64,000 nt of DNA from positions 2,401,807 to 2,465,806 of the forward strand of contig NC_133537.1 of the NCBI RefSeq assembly GCF_048544455.1, in the 5' to 3' direction. A program made the translations under genes and the position numbers. The notes under the pieces are model-generated. The model was not told the DNA's origin, did no database searches, and worked only from the letters and a program-made list of their open reading frames with translations. The stretch is from Silene latifolia. Lineage: Eukaryota; Streptophyta; Magnoliopsida; Caryophyllales; Caryophyllaceae. The stretch's first letter is position 1, and each line of letters begins with the position of its first letter. Positions 25,001 through 36,600 of this stretch are shown one piece after another.

Positions 25001-26728
25001 TTTGTGTCACTATTACAGTAATGGCAAATTAAATTCTTCACTCACTATGGTGAAGACAGAAATCCATTGATATGATGAAGAACTTGATCATGATCACGCT
25101 CATGATAGCGACAAGCAAACCGTGATACACATAATCCAAAAACCTTAAAATCTCAGCTCATCCTCACTTTCAATTTGTTGTTACGTAACTCCAAACTTGA
25201 AGAAGACACTGATAAAAAAAAGAGATATTTATACTGAACAAGATATGTAAGAAACATAATTACCAATGCCATGGCCGCGATAAGGTTTGATGACAACAAG
25301 CATAGCAATATAACCTCGAAAGGTTTGCCGGTGTCCTCCCATTTTAGACACCACCGTTCCAACGCACCTTCCTCTATGAAACGCCTATCAAATCAAAGTT
25401 AGTACATGCAGAACATCTCTAACCTCAATCACCTTCGGTCCAACATTTGAAATTAAAGCTGGCTAAACACAGATTGGAAATTTTACTGAGCGAACTACTA
25501 ACAAAGATAATAACTTTACAAAAGAAACCAATTATTTGAAATAAAAAGTTCTAAACTTTCATCCCTCAGGAGACGACAATAACTACTAACCCCTTCAGCT
25601 GCGCCACTGACCCCAAACAATCAGCCAAATTTAAATCAACATTATAATTGTGCCAATGTAAGGAGCGAACTAGTAATACAATGCAGTAGCTTAAACACAA
25701 GCATACTAAAAATAAAAAGCTATTATTTTTTCATTGTTCAGGGGTGGCCGCCCTAGGTAGCTCCCTCGGCTAAAATTCCTAAGTAGAATTTTAGGGAGCG
25801 AACTACTAATGCAATACAACAACAACAACAACAGCAACAACAACAACAACAACAACAATACCCCAATGCCTCAATGGCTCCCGCAAATTGCGGGGTAAGG
25901 GGGGGTCGGATGTAACACAGCCTTACCCTTGTGTTAGCAACACAAAGAGGCTGTTTACGAATGACCCAAGATGAAAATTGCGTCGAGAACTGCATCAAAG
26001 GACCGCTACTTCACGAAATAAAGAAGAGCAGCCACTTTAGTGAGCCATTTCGATTTATTCCATTATATTCCATAGCCAGAGAGTAATGAGTCTTTGGCTC
26101 CATTGGAAATATGGAAAATAACTACTAATGCAATAAAGTTAAGTAAAAATTGTCACTGATTCCGTCTCACTCATTTGCTTATTTTATTTTCTATTGAACT
26201 CTAATCCATGTAAACAAATGACTGGGACGGAGAAAGTATTCGATTTGAGGCTGGCACCCCTGCTAGCCCTTTCAGCTCCGCCACTGACCAGAAACAATCA
26301 GCCAAATTCAAATAAATATAACCAAAGAATAAAGTTACTTCCTTTATCCCCATCAATCCCTCGTAAAGAATAAAAAAGGTAAACAAATAATTGAGACGGA
26401 TGGAGTATAAACTTCCACCCGAAAACCCTAAACCTTCAATTGGGTCGGATTACAGGTGGTCTTATCTCAGCCAAATATAAAGCGGAATGAAAAGGGGATG
26501 GAGAGGGAGACATACGAGGAAGGAGAGTTGAGGCCATAAGTAGACGAAGTAACGGTAAGTGAAGATAGAGTAAGGTTCACTGAGCTCTAGATCAACAAGG
26601 CGCATTATCAATGGAAGATGGTGTTCACCTCCATAGCTTACGTATTCTATTTCACTTACGTCTATTTCTTCAATTGCTTCTTCTTCTTCTTCTTTTTGCT
26701 TTGGTTTTGTTTTTGGTTCTTCCTCCAT
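22053..26728 (-). CDS. NAA30: NAA30, catalytic subunit of N-terminal acetyltransferase C
   Basis: Four exons: 26728-26516, 25384-25264, 23655-23600, 22295-22053; 210 residues with phases closing. NatC acetylates the N-termini of proteins starting Met-hydrophobic, at the ribosome. After a Lys/Glu-rich leader the GNAT fold runs from about residue 25: [35 protein letters not shown], the acetyl-CoA loop R-G-H-G-I-A (107-112, fitting RxxGxA), [11 protein letters not shown], then [19 protein letters not shown] and [14 protein letters not shown], which are near-invariant in plant MAK3/NAA30. The C-terminal tail after FPRPE is variable. Introns 1 and 2 each carry a recent SINE-like insertion (25817-26119 and 24412-24664), and intron 2 also a MITE (23761-24002). 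A 41-bp retro-insertion lies in intron 3 (22551-22591). Confidence 0.95.
22551..22591 (+). mobile_element. Minimal retro-insertion (16 bp plus poly-A) with target duplication
   Basis: ATAACCTGAAGATTCT occurs at 22535-22550 and again at 22592-22607. Between the copies are only GTTTCCTTTCCTTATC and about 25 A residues. This is what target-primed reverse transcription leaves when it stops almost at once. Confidence 0.8.
23761..24002. mobile_element. MITE with CCCTTTGTTTG ends, NAA30 intron 2
   Basis: The left end CCCTTTGTTTGAATGGAAAG and right end ATCCAAACAAAGGG are inverted repeats. The arms are purine-rich then pyrimidine-rich (GGAGGGAA ... CCCTCC). The flanks do not show a clean duplication. 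A similar GA/CT-rich tract without clear ends lies at 22935-23130. Confidence 0.6.
24412..24664 (-). mobile_element. SINE-like element with TTG tail, copy A (NAA30 intron 2)
   Basis: Read on the minus strand it runs from a CCATATTTCCAATGGAGCC head to GGCACTGGGGTAATGTTGTTG. The target duplication ATATATAGTACTAC is perfect (24398-24411, 24665-24678). It is colinear with copies B (25817-26119) and C (36115-36409). Confidence 0.85.
25817..26119 (-). mobile_element. SINE-like element with TTG tail, copy B (NAA30 intron 1)
   Basis: Same family as copy A, with a longer (TTG)n tail (CAA repeats on the plus strand, 25817-25858). It is flanked by a perfect 16-bp duplication AACTACTAATGCAATA at 25801-25816 and 26120-26135. 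A possible pol III A-box-like TGGCTCACTAAAGTGG lies about 90 bp inside the head; no good B box was found. Confidence 0.85.
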
Positions 26729-26912
26729 TGATGGATTCGGAGATCGTCGAGTTCTGGGGTCGTTTTGAGTGGTGAGCTTGTTCCGGGCAGGGCTTAATTG
26801 AAGACAAAAAGAACTGAATTTTTTTTGTGTCCCGTGAAATATTTATAAATAATCTTATCTTTATTAATTCAGAAGATAATGTTGAATTCAGGATGTGTCA
26901 CATCATTTGTAC

Positions 26913-26947
<35 letters not shown>

Positions 26948-28598
26948 GAATTGATTATGCGACCGTTGGTGTCGAAAAATTAATTAATTTCTTCAAATCG
27001 TCCGATCAATACAAACATGCGACAATTTCCGTCTTAGCAAAAATACTATGAAATAATTTTACATTCGGAATAAATGAAATTAATTTAGATCAACTAGATA
27101 ATTACAATAGAAATGTAAAAAAAAAAAAAAAGCATCCAAAAACATTAATACCGGCCCAAATACATACCCGTGCAATTTAATCGTTGATTTAGACCAACTA
27201 GATAATTACAATAGAAATGCAAAAAAAAAAAAAAAAAAATGCATCCAAAAACATTAATACCGGGCCAAGTACATACCTGTGCAATTTTGCGCGGGTTTGA
27301 AACTAGTTAAGATTAAATAAAAAGAGATTGTGAAAATAAATAAACTACATTAATTAAAATATTTTTACAATTTTTATGAGAATTTGGAGTGTTCACTTTT
27401 GTCATTTTGAATGATTAATTTGTTCCTCATTTTTATTTTGATGTAAAGGGTGTTCATGAGCTATTTTAATGTTAATGCAATTTGAATCTAGGTTATAAGT
27501 ACCACTTTTTAGAAATTTTAACCAATTATGTGTTTATGCTAGTTAACGTTGTTAATTTGTACCTAGAGAGTACACGTTAGAGAAACCAAGAAGAATTAAT
27601 TAAGAGACACTTTCTAAATTTAAGTCTAGTTTAATACGAGAAAAATGAGTGCAACGATGAGGTTAATATGGGCACAAAAACTTCAAAGAGACGGTCTTAC
27701 AATAGCGTTAGGTTGTGGTAATTTGAGAAGGAGAGCTATTTAAGTATATGTTAGATTAATCTTATTACATAACCTTATTTAATTTTTTTTTAAAAGAATA
27801 TTTTATTGCAAAGGTCCCACGAGGGTGATTTTGGGAGATTATGACAAAACACATACTCCCTATAATATGTGAAGGAAAGACTTAGCTTGGATTATTTGTA
27901 TAAAATAACCCTATAACTTGTTCAAAATGCTAAGATGAATTTTTCCTTTAACACCTATAACATTTATTTTCGATTTTACATATATTTTGAAAGTGTTATT
28001 TAACGTTTTCTTAATAAATTAGTCTTTTCTTTCAAAAATGTTAATTCGAGTATCAATATTCAAACTCCCTCAAATAAGATTATATATCCAGTTGTACCAT
28101 AAGCATGGTACAACCAAGGTATAAGAATCCGAGCTTATATGTATTCTTTCTGAGCTAATTTAAATTTCATGTTTTTAATGTGTAAATGAATGAATTCAAT
28201 ACTTTTTAATAAAGCTCATATTCTTGAACATAAAGCTCGGATACTTTATCACAAAGCTCACATTCTACACCGTATAACATATACAACTAGTTGTATAATC
28301 CATAAATTGTTCAAGCTCTTTCCTAAACATCCACACACCATCATTACATTTCAAATATTAAAATTAAAAATGAATCTATAAAAATAAAACAATTTTCAAC
28401 ATTAATTTTAGAAAAACATTAAAATAAATAAAAACTAAATTAAATGACACAATCACCTACTTTGGCTATTTGTCTTTTCTCCTTGGCCACCCCCAAACTT
28501 TTCATCTATCATCCAAATTTCAATTAATCTTCCCCCCAAAACTCCGCGTCAAGAGAGAACACGCCCTAATCCGCGTCGTATCAATTAAGCTAGCGAAG
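26729..28598. other. Divergent promoter spacer, NAA30 / Rieske gene
   Basis: It contains a poly-T run (26917-26946), the tandem duplication and Helitron-like end described separately, and from 27310 AT-rich DNA without recognisable genes. At 28090-28300 repeated AAAGCTC motifs and GTTGTACCAT...ATGGTACAAC suggest an old hairpin element. Confidence 0.4.
27084..27306 (+). mobile_element. Tandemly duplicated 104-bp unit ending in a Helitron-like 3' terminus
   Basis: Units 27084-27187 and 27188-27290 share TTTAGA-CAACTAGATAATTAC, a poly-A run, CATCCAAAAACATTAATACC and GTGCAATTT. The second continues into a GC-containing hairpin (CCTGTGCAA / TTGCGCGGG) followed by TTTGAAA and CTAG with T after it, the layout of Helitron 3' ends. 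The 5' end was not found. Confidence 0.5.
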
Positions 28599-31500
28599 AT
28601 GTTGAGAATGGCGGCAAAGCGGCTTTCTTCTATCTCCCCATCTCCATCATGGCGCCCCGCCGCCGCCGCCGCCGCCGTGTCCAAGCCTCCGTTTTCCGGT
28701 GGTCGCGACGATGAGACCAGATCTACGCTTTCTGCACCTCATTTTTACATTTCTCACCGAGGTTAGGGTTTCTTTCTTCGATTAAGATCGCCTTTATATG
28801 TTTATGTCTTTGATTTGATGGCATTTTGACTTGCGATTTGTTTTATTTGATGTTTTCATTTTGATTTTCAATTCTATTGAAGATCTCTGCGTGTATTTGC
28901 GCTGATTGTGTTGATTTCACATGTGAGTGTCTCAGTCGTCGACGAAAAATAGGAGAAAATTGACTCCTTTACAATCCGAGAAGCTACTATTTCTATTGCC
29001 TATTGGTTTCCAATTGATTATAGGATATTGGGATGGAATCTCTTTCGACTCGGTCAACACATTATGTGTGTTTGACATTGTGAAATGATTGTTGTTTTGT
29101 CTTTAAGGTGCGATTAATTTTAGTTAGGTAGATTAGTGAAGGTAAAATAATCAAACGTTGCGGTTACAATTGGTATTTGAAGATTTTTAAGATTTCATTG
29201 AGACTGGAATTGTGGAGGTGCCGGGGCACGTATATCATGCGTTTTTTTAATGCTGTCTGGTTCTAATTTCTGTTGCTATAGATTGAAATGTGTGGACTTG
29301 ATCGTCGAAAGGTTCTGCTTATTGGATACATAATTGTGTTTGTAGGGGTGGAGGGGATCCGTGTTGGTAATCAGTGTAGAGCGAATTGAAAATATATAAT
29401 CTGTAGTCTGTACATGTGATTTTGATGAAAATATGGTTGTTAAGATTTGATGCTATGAAGTGTATGATAATAGTCAGGTTATTTTTTTAACCTCTATTCC
29501 CTGTATCTCATGCATAAATCTGAGACTCATGTATTAATAACACGTGGTTCAGTTGCCGTTGCTGTATCGCAGAATATCAGTTTCATGATATCACAGACAT
29601 AACATAATGGGTCGCGGAAAATGCAGCCCAAAATTCAAAAAGGTTTGCCAAATGAGTCCTAATTATGTTTGGTTGCGTTAGCCTGACATTTTAGGCTGCT
29701 TGGTTTGGGAATATACAAGGATTTCTGGGTGAATTTTTAACCTCATGCTTTACAACATTATCCCAATGCCTCCAGCGCCTCCAAGACTCCCTCCCATCTA
29801 TGGTGGGGTATGGGTTATATGTATGCAACCTTATCCCTCTATGTTGATAACACTGTTTTCAAGGACTCACAGTGTAAGACTCTGACTGTTTCAGATTATG
29901 ATTCATGTCAGCCGACAACAAATCATGTTGGGATTAAGACTCTGATGTTGTTGTGCTTGGTTGACTATATCAATTTTACTGAAAATGGCATGTAGTTTAG
30001 GTTTTAGATTATAATCATTACACTTTACCTAGTACTCTCTGGGAGTCTGGGGAGCTATATTATTCTGTGTCAATTTTACCAATGTCGAGGGGATGATGTT
30101 TGTATGTATATTCTTCGAGCTTGGTTAGTTTGGTAAGTTTGAGGCAAATTTATAGACATGATATTATAGTTGTTGGTGAATCTTCTTCATTTCATTGTTA
30201 CATTGCTAATATTTCGAGTATTGGATTTTAAATGATACTCCCTCCTAGTCTCTCATTTCTTCCCTCTTTAAGCTTAGTTAGCTTTTGTTCCGGCTTTCCT
30301 TATTTAGTCATAAAATGACACATGAATGGGCAGAAATGCCCGGATTCACCCTCTCTCCTAAACCCCTTAACAACGTCCAACATAAGAGCTCACCTCCAGC
30401 TCTGCCCTCCCTCCCCCATCCACCCACAACCGTTCACACCACCAGTGCACATCCCCCACCTCACCATTTAACTCCTCACCTCCATTCACACCACGCCGCC
30501 ACCATGATAACCACCAGTCTAACCTTCCTTCACCACCCATTGTCACCATACGCAATAGCCACCTGTTCAACACCACCATTACCAGTGGGCTGCACTTCCT
30601 TCGCCTCGCCTTTTCCCTGCACCGCCATCAAAACCAAGGCCAGAGCAGTCTCTCTCTTATTTTTAGCACCCAAAAGAAAAGGGAAGAAATGAGAGAGTAG
30701 GAGGGAGTATGATTCATTATTTTGCATTTTGGATGCTAGTGCTTTTAACTACTCCGTATATGGTATTGTTACTATCTAGATGTATGTGCTTGTCATCTGC
30801 CTTAACTTCATTCAGCTTCAGATGTTTGCAAACTCCTTCATTGTGTTTCGTCCATGTGCCATGGGTGATTTCACTTCTTAAACTTTACAGGTAGCGTAAT
30901 TGGCATTAGTGGTTATTGCTGGCTCACTGACAACTCTCGGTATACTGCTTTACAATTTACAAAGTAGGTCGTATTGCCGGAAAACATTTTTCTCACTTCT
31001 AGGGATGTTGCTACTTAAGTGAAGTGCACATATATGGTTGTTCAGTAGTTATTGACTTAAGTGAATTTGTGATGGTTGTTATGTTGAATCACTTTTTGTT
31101 TATTCTCTTTTTGTCTGGAGTTGAGTAACAGACGTGGACATTTGAAATACTATTGATGATTTACCTTCTAGTTAATTGTGCACAAATATCGAGGAATATA
31201 ATAAAATTTGGATAGAAATGCAAGTTGATAAAATATGCGGGGTCACATACAGTAATGGTTCAAAAATACCATACGAATAACTAAACTAGGGCAAGCTTCT
31301 AAGCGTGAATTTTGTTAACTGGCAACGCAAAATAGAATTCGAAGCTTATTAATGGTGGAGAGTAAATGAGTAATCCTTAATTAATCTCTTGGATTTGGAC
31401 ATCTACTGCAGGTTTTGCTACAGAGCATCTTATCCCTAGAGCTGAACACGACCTGATTTCGGATATCCCAGCTACTGTGGCTGCCATAAAGAACCCGTCT

Positions 31501-32055
31501 GCAAAAATAACTTATGATGAATACAATCACGAGCGATATCCTCCTGGTGATCCCAGCAAGAGAGCCTTTGCCTACTTTGTTCTGACTGGTGGAAGATTTG
31601 TATATGCTTCTCTTATTCGGTTACTTGTACTTAAGTTTGTGCTGAGTATGTCAGCCAGTAAAGATGTCCTTGCACTAGCATCACTCGAGGTTGATCTTTC
31701 AAGCATTGAGCCTGGCAGTACTGTGACTGTCAAGTGGCGTGGGAAGCCTGTGTTTATCAGGCGCCGAACTGAAGAGGACATCAATCTGGCAAACAGTGTT
31801 GACGTTTCAACCCTGCGAGACCCACAACCTGATGCTGACCGGGTTCAGGACCCGGAATGGCTGATTGTGATCGGTGTCTGCACTCACTTGGGTTGCATTC
31901 CATTGCCAAATGCTGGGGACTTCCATGGATGGTTTTGCCCTTGCCATGGGTCTCACTATGATATCTCTGGTAGAATTCGTAAGGGACCGGCCCCACTGAA
32001 CCTCGAGGTACCCACATACAAATTCTTGGAAGATAACAAATTGCTCATTGGTTAA
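28599..32055 (+). CDS. UQCRFS1: Mitochondrial Rieske iron-sulfur protein, cytochrome bc1 complex
   Basis: Two exons, 28599-28761 and 31412-32055, split in a Gly codon; 268 residues, the usual plant length. It is the electron-transfer subunit of complex III in the inner membrane, passing electrons from ubiquinol to cytochrome c1. The N-terminus ([11 protein letters not shown]..., Arg/Ser/Ala-rich, with an Ala run coded by a GCC repeat at about 28658-28677) looks like a mitochondrial presequence. A hydrophobic anchor (about 105-135, [17 protein letters not shown]) precedes the soluble head. The 2Fe-2S ligands are in CTHLGC (211-216) and CPCHGSH (230-236), with the GPAP loop after them. The 2.65-kb intron holds a retroelement relic (29750-29958) and a MITE (30238-30707). 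Confidence 0.97.
29750..29958 (+). mobile_element. Composite SINE/RTE-tail relic in the Rieske intron
   Basis: The first half (ACAACATTATCCCAATGCCTC ... GTGGGGTATGGG ... CCTTATCCCTCTATGTTGATAACA) resembles the reverse complement of the 3' part of the TTG-tailed SINE family. The second half ends CATGTCAGCCGAC...GGGATTAAGACTCTGATGTTGTTG, the RTE LINE tail seen at 19930. Confidence 0.55.
30238..30707. mobile_element. Large Stowaway-like MITE with C-rich interior
   Basis: The ends CTCCCTCCTAGTCTCTCATTTC and GAAATGAGAGAGTAGGAGGGAG are inverted repeats with TA on both sides (30236-30237, 30708-30709). The 470 bp are unusually long for this family and the middle is strongly C-rich on the plus strand (many CCACC, CACC). 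It reads open for 135 codons, without resemblance to a known protein. Confidence 0.8.
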
Positions 32056-32740
32056 GGAGCGAGATGGGACTTTTTTGTCCCAAAGGACAATGGCGATATT
32101 TTGGATTATTTTTTTTGGTCTCCCCTTAGCTATTAAACTTGGGTGTCTGAATTTTCCGAGGCATCTTCTGATAAATTATTTCGCACTTGAAGCTTGCCAA
32201 TAATGCTCGAGTTTGAAGTAGCTTTTATTCATGGAGTTGGTTACCTTGTGTCATTAGAAGTAATAATTCGCCGGCCATTTTATGGTGGCATGAAATTTTT
32301 GAATTTACCGTGTTGGTCGTTGTAGGGCGTGAGATAACCCTGCAGAGCATGATACAGTAATGTTTTATTTTTTGGTTCCAAGACTTCTAACAGTTTGATA
32401 CGTAAGTTGGTAATCTACTCTACTGCATTGTGCTGTATTTGAAAAACTATTTACGCGTTATAGAGTCGTGGAAATTTACCAGACTACACACTTGGGGCAC
32501 CGCAGAAATACTGAGTATGTCGATCAATATGGATAGAGTAATTATATATACTGGGTAATATACTCGCTCATCAGTTCCATATTTAGTATCCGAACAAAAA
32601 ATAGTGGTTTTGCCCCAAAATGGTTTTTTTTATAGTCAAATTGAAAATTTGAACAAATAATTTTCCGTTACATAATATGCAAAGTCGTCGGTTGAAGCAG
32701 CAGCAACAGTTTTATGCTATCCAAAATGTATTACACAAAA
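32056..32740. other. Rieske 3' UTR and spacer
   Basis: Probably 3' UTR to about 32260; the rest is AT-rich with nothing recognisable. Confidence 0.5.
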
Positions 32741-32915
32741 TCTCATTGAAGACGGCATGTATTCGTCACTTTGGAGTGACGGATACCATTTCCTCTCACA
32801 AATGACCCAAATAGAGGAGAGATGGAAGCACATGAGGGTGCCCCAACCTTGTCCCCCCTATTCGTTTTGTGAGTGACATTACCCGTCACTTACTCCGACC
32901 CGTCTTCAGCAAGAC
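32741..32915. mobile_element. MITE of the GTGACGGG family, copy 3
   Basis: TCTCATTGAAGACGG at the left and CCGTCTTCAGCAAGAC at the right; core GTGCCCCAACCTTGTCCCCCC and GTCACTTTGGAGTGACGGATACC as in the other copies. Confidence 0.65.
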
Positions 32916-33039
32916 TAACTGAATGTATTATACAAGTCATAACTTTCAAAATAGTTAAGAAAATATCTTGTTACCGTCACAGACATGCTCCCAAGATTGA
33001 CTTGTTCAGACTATTCTACATTTCACGAGAAATTCTATT

Positions 33040-33480
33040 CGGATAATTCACGCGGTACCCCTAAGGTTTGTCACTTTGCACGAAATACCCAAATTTTTTA
33101 TCCGGAAATCTTAAAGAGGTCATAACTCGTGTTTACGAGTTTCAAAAGTGACGAATTTTTTTTCCAAATCGCTCATCTTTCTTAGAACTACAATTTGAAA
33201 AAAAAAATCGCAATTGGATTCCACTACTAGGAGTTATTGTGCGTCACATTTTTTTCGACTGAACAAACTTTGAGTGAGCATATCTCCCGGTCACGAGTTC
33301 CAAACTCGTCAAACTTTTTTTTCAAATCGTAGTACTCGGAAAGATGATCGATTTGAAAAAAAAAATCTTCACTTTCTGAGTCCGTAAACACGAGTTATGG
33401 CCTCTTTAAGATATTCGGATAAAAAATTTGGGTATTTTGTGCAAAGTGGCCAACTTCAGGGGTACCGCGTGAATTATCCG
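33040..33480. mobile_element. Long-TIR hairpin element with 9-bp target duplication (Mutator-like type)
   Basis: The first and last 65 bp or so are inverted copies (CGGATAATTCACGCGGTACC at both ends), and the similarity extends further inward past TTTTTTATCCG and TCTTAAAGAGG. AATTCTATT flanks it on both sides (33031-33039, 33481-33489), the 9-bp length typical of Mutator-like elements. It ends about 220 bp upstream of the DUF3754 start codon. Confidence 0.85.
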
Positions 33481-33699
33481 AATTCTATTCCTCCTGCACA
33501 ACACAAAAACATCGTCTTTACAAGTCATAACTTCCAACAACAGTTTCATTGCCGACAGCTTTTTCCGTTACGCATATTTTGTCTTCTTGTAAACCACATA
33601 TTTTAATCTCTATCTAATAATTTTTCTTTTTAATAATTCCACAAATTTGCAATACTTAAATACCCCACCTTTCTTTATTCTTCATAATTTTGTGTAATA

Positions 33700-36600
33700 A
33701 TGGCGTCTGTAGCTAATACTCAAGAGATAACTCCAGTGAAGAAGCATGACAAGAACAAGGATGTGATAAGATTGGAAAGAGAATCTGTTATTCCTGTTTT
33801 AAAACCTAAGTTGTTTATGACTTTGGCTAATCTCATTGGTAATTTTCTGCCTTTTTTTTTATTCTTTGTGACGGGTATTTTAATCAAAGTTAAAACTAGT
33901 GATTGGGACGGAGGCGTACAATATACGGATTTGTGTGTTGTTTTCTCTTATGGGTTATGTTTAATTTTGCACTATGTCAATTGGGTTTGTTTGTTGGAAT
34001 ATTTTTCTACCTTGAATTGCGTAATTGGACTAATATGATTGGTTGTGTGATTCTAATTGCGTGAATACTTTAAGGGTTGTGCTTGTTTTGCTAGAAAAAA
34101 AAAATTAGTCAATTGCCATTTGAGAGTTGTGTGCTATGTTGCTGGACTTGGTTAGTATCTGATACGGGTACCTGTCCAAGTGTTGAGCGCGGCTATTTTC
34201 TGAGAAAATGGAATGTTTTGGCTTAAATTGGAGTGTTTAGGGTTCGTACTAAGTCTGAGTGTTGAGTTTGAATAATCCGAAATATGTAGGTTGTTTGTAG
34301 GAGACATTAAAAGGCTGTGAGGCTAATCCAACTGTTGTATGGGTAGTATCCTGTGATATATATATCGAAGTTGAGGGGATGTTGATGCAGTAGTTGCTAG
34401 TGGGAATGGGTGAGCAAACTTGCTTGTACTGCCTCTCTAGTGTCTCTACTTCAGTACAACTAATTGGCTAATTGCGCGTATGGTGTATATGATCAATGTC
34501 TTGGACGGACTACTGGCTACTAGTTTCTTTCACATGGTTTTATGTTTGTTGGAAAAGCTATTGCTGTGGTGAATGTGTAAAAATTTGACATTAGTAGTAA
34601 AGATGCCGTTTTTTATGCAGAGCATAGTTCAGATCGATCTGAGTTCTTAAAGCTGTGCAAGAGAATTGAATACACTATACGCGCATGGTATCTCTTGCAG
34701 TTTGAAGATTTAATGGTAGTAACAGCAAATATCTTCGTTTGAATTAATTTGTTTTTGTGGCTGTGCCTTCTTGATTCTATATATGCTTGACTGCTATAAT
34801 CCCAACAGCAATTATACTCTCTCTTTGACCCTATCCATGGAGCACGTAAGCTGGAGCAACAAAATTTATCTCCGGAAGAGATTGATGTTCTTGAACAGAA
34901 TTTTTTAAGCTACATGTTCGAGGTAACATACCCTTATCCAGTAGAATGATAATTACTTTCTTATTATAGGTGTCCGTAACGCCATGGCATATAGGAACAT
35001 GGTGTGAAAAGTGTAGCTAGCTACTAATATACTGAGTACTATTTTTGTTGGATACTCAACATTCAGGTGATGGAAAAGAGTAATTTTAAGATCGTAACTG
35101 ACGAGGAGAATGAAGTTGCTCGTTCTGGCCAGTATCTTTTGAATCTTCCTATTACTGTGAACGAATCTAAGGTTCGTCTTTTTTATGCATGCACTTCTAT
35201 GGATACCTGGCAATTTCTTCGACTTTTTTAGCATTGGACAAGTTACTCACTCCCCTTTTCACTATTGTATCTGTTTTATGTGGTGAATGTAGCTGGACAA
35301 AAAACTTTTGGGAAAGTACTTCTCTCAGCATCACCATGAACATATCCCAGAGTTTGCTGATAAGGTAACTTTAGAATTACCAAGTGGTAATTTTTGTAGG
35401 GGGTTATATGGTAATTTGTTTTTTTGAAAGAGATTTTTTTGTTTCAGACTTTCAGTTCTGAATAAGTTAGATATGTTTTAACCGGCACAAAGACTTGCAT
35501 AAATCCGCCGTACAAGTTACAATAACATATTGTAAAAGCACCTGAACTAGAAATTAAAGCCCCCCCTTATTTTATTACTGACCCCTTCAATGACTATCTT
35601 GGTTAGTGATCCTTCCTAAGTTCCTATTGATGGTCACTATTTCATCATCAGCTGTAATCCTCAGTAGTTTGTACCCTGTTTCATCAGTAGCAATCCCTTG
35701 ACCAATGTTAATGACCCTTTTATAGTTGATCGTGGTGTAGTTTTACTATAAGTTATTGTAAGACCATTTTGTAAAATACTTACTCGTTCTTGGCTTATGT
35801 TATTGCAAAAGTGATCTCTGCATTGGCTTTTACCTTTTTTGAGTTTAGATTTGTTGCTCTTATTTTCCAGTATGTGATTTTCCGGCGTGGCATTGGTCTT
35901 GATCGCACTACTGACTACTTCTTCATGGAAAAAGTGGATATGATGATAGGCAGGTTTTGGGCAAAGCTTTTAAGAGTGACTGGGTGAGCATTATTGTTAC
36001 CTTACACTCTTGACTGTGTATGCATATCAAAATTACTACTCCTCTTGTTTGGTAGATTTGACTAGCAGATAATGTTAGTAACCAAAATTTTATCAAGTAC
36101 TGAGTTTATCATATGTTTCCATATTTCCAATGGAGCCAAAGACTCATTACTCTTTGGTTATGGATTATAATGGAATAAATAAAAATGGCTTACTAAAGTG
36201 GTTGCGCTTCTTTCTTTTGTGAAGTGGCGGTCATTCGATGTAGTTCTCGACGCAATTTTCATCTTGGGTCATTCGGAAACAACCTCTTTGTGTTGCTAAC
36301 ACAAGGGTAAGGCTGCGTACATCCGACCCCCTCCCCCCCCCAACACCCACCCACCCCTTACCCCGCAATTTGCGGGAGCCATTGAGGCACTGGGGTAATG
36401 TTGTTGTTGTACTGAGTTTATCATATCTTGTACTCCGTAGTATGAATGAGGCTGAACTTTAGGTAATTTAACATATTATGCGCCTTTGTAAGACACGTAG
36501 TACACCAATTACTTTTGAAAGTCTGCATAGAGCATATGGCAAGAATAAAACTTGCACTCCTTACTGTGAGGCATGGTGTGAGTATGTATGGTCTGACTTA

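Noticed and set aside
25753-25998. 81-codon minus-strand frame with a poly-Cys run
   Set aside because: The Cys run is the CAA/TTG tail of the SINE-like copy B read in another frame.
26890-26946. Poly-T run as the tail of a retro-insertion
   Set aside because: No matching target duplication could be found on the far side.
30285-30692. 135-codon plus-strand frame as a gene
   Set aside because: It lies wholly inside a TA-flanked MITE and matches no family; composition explains the open frame.
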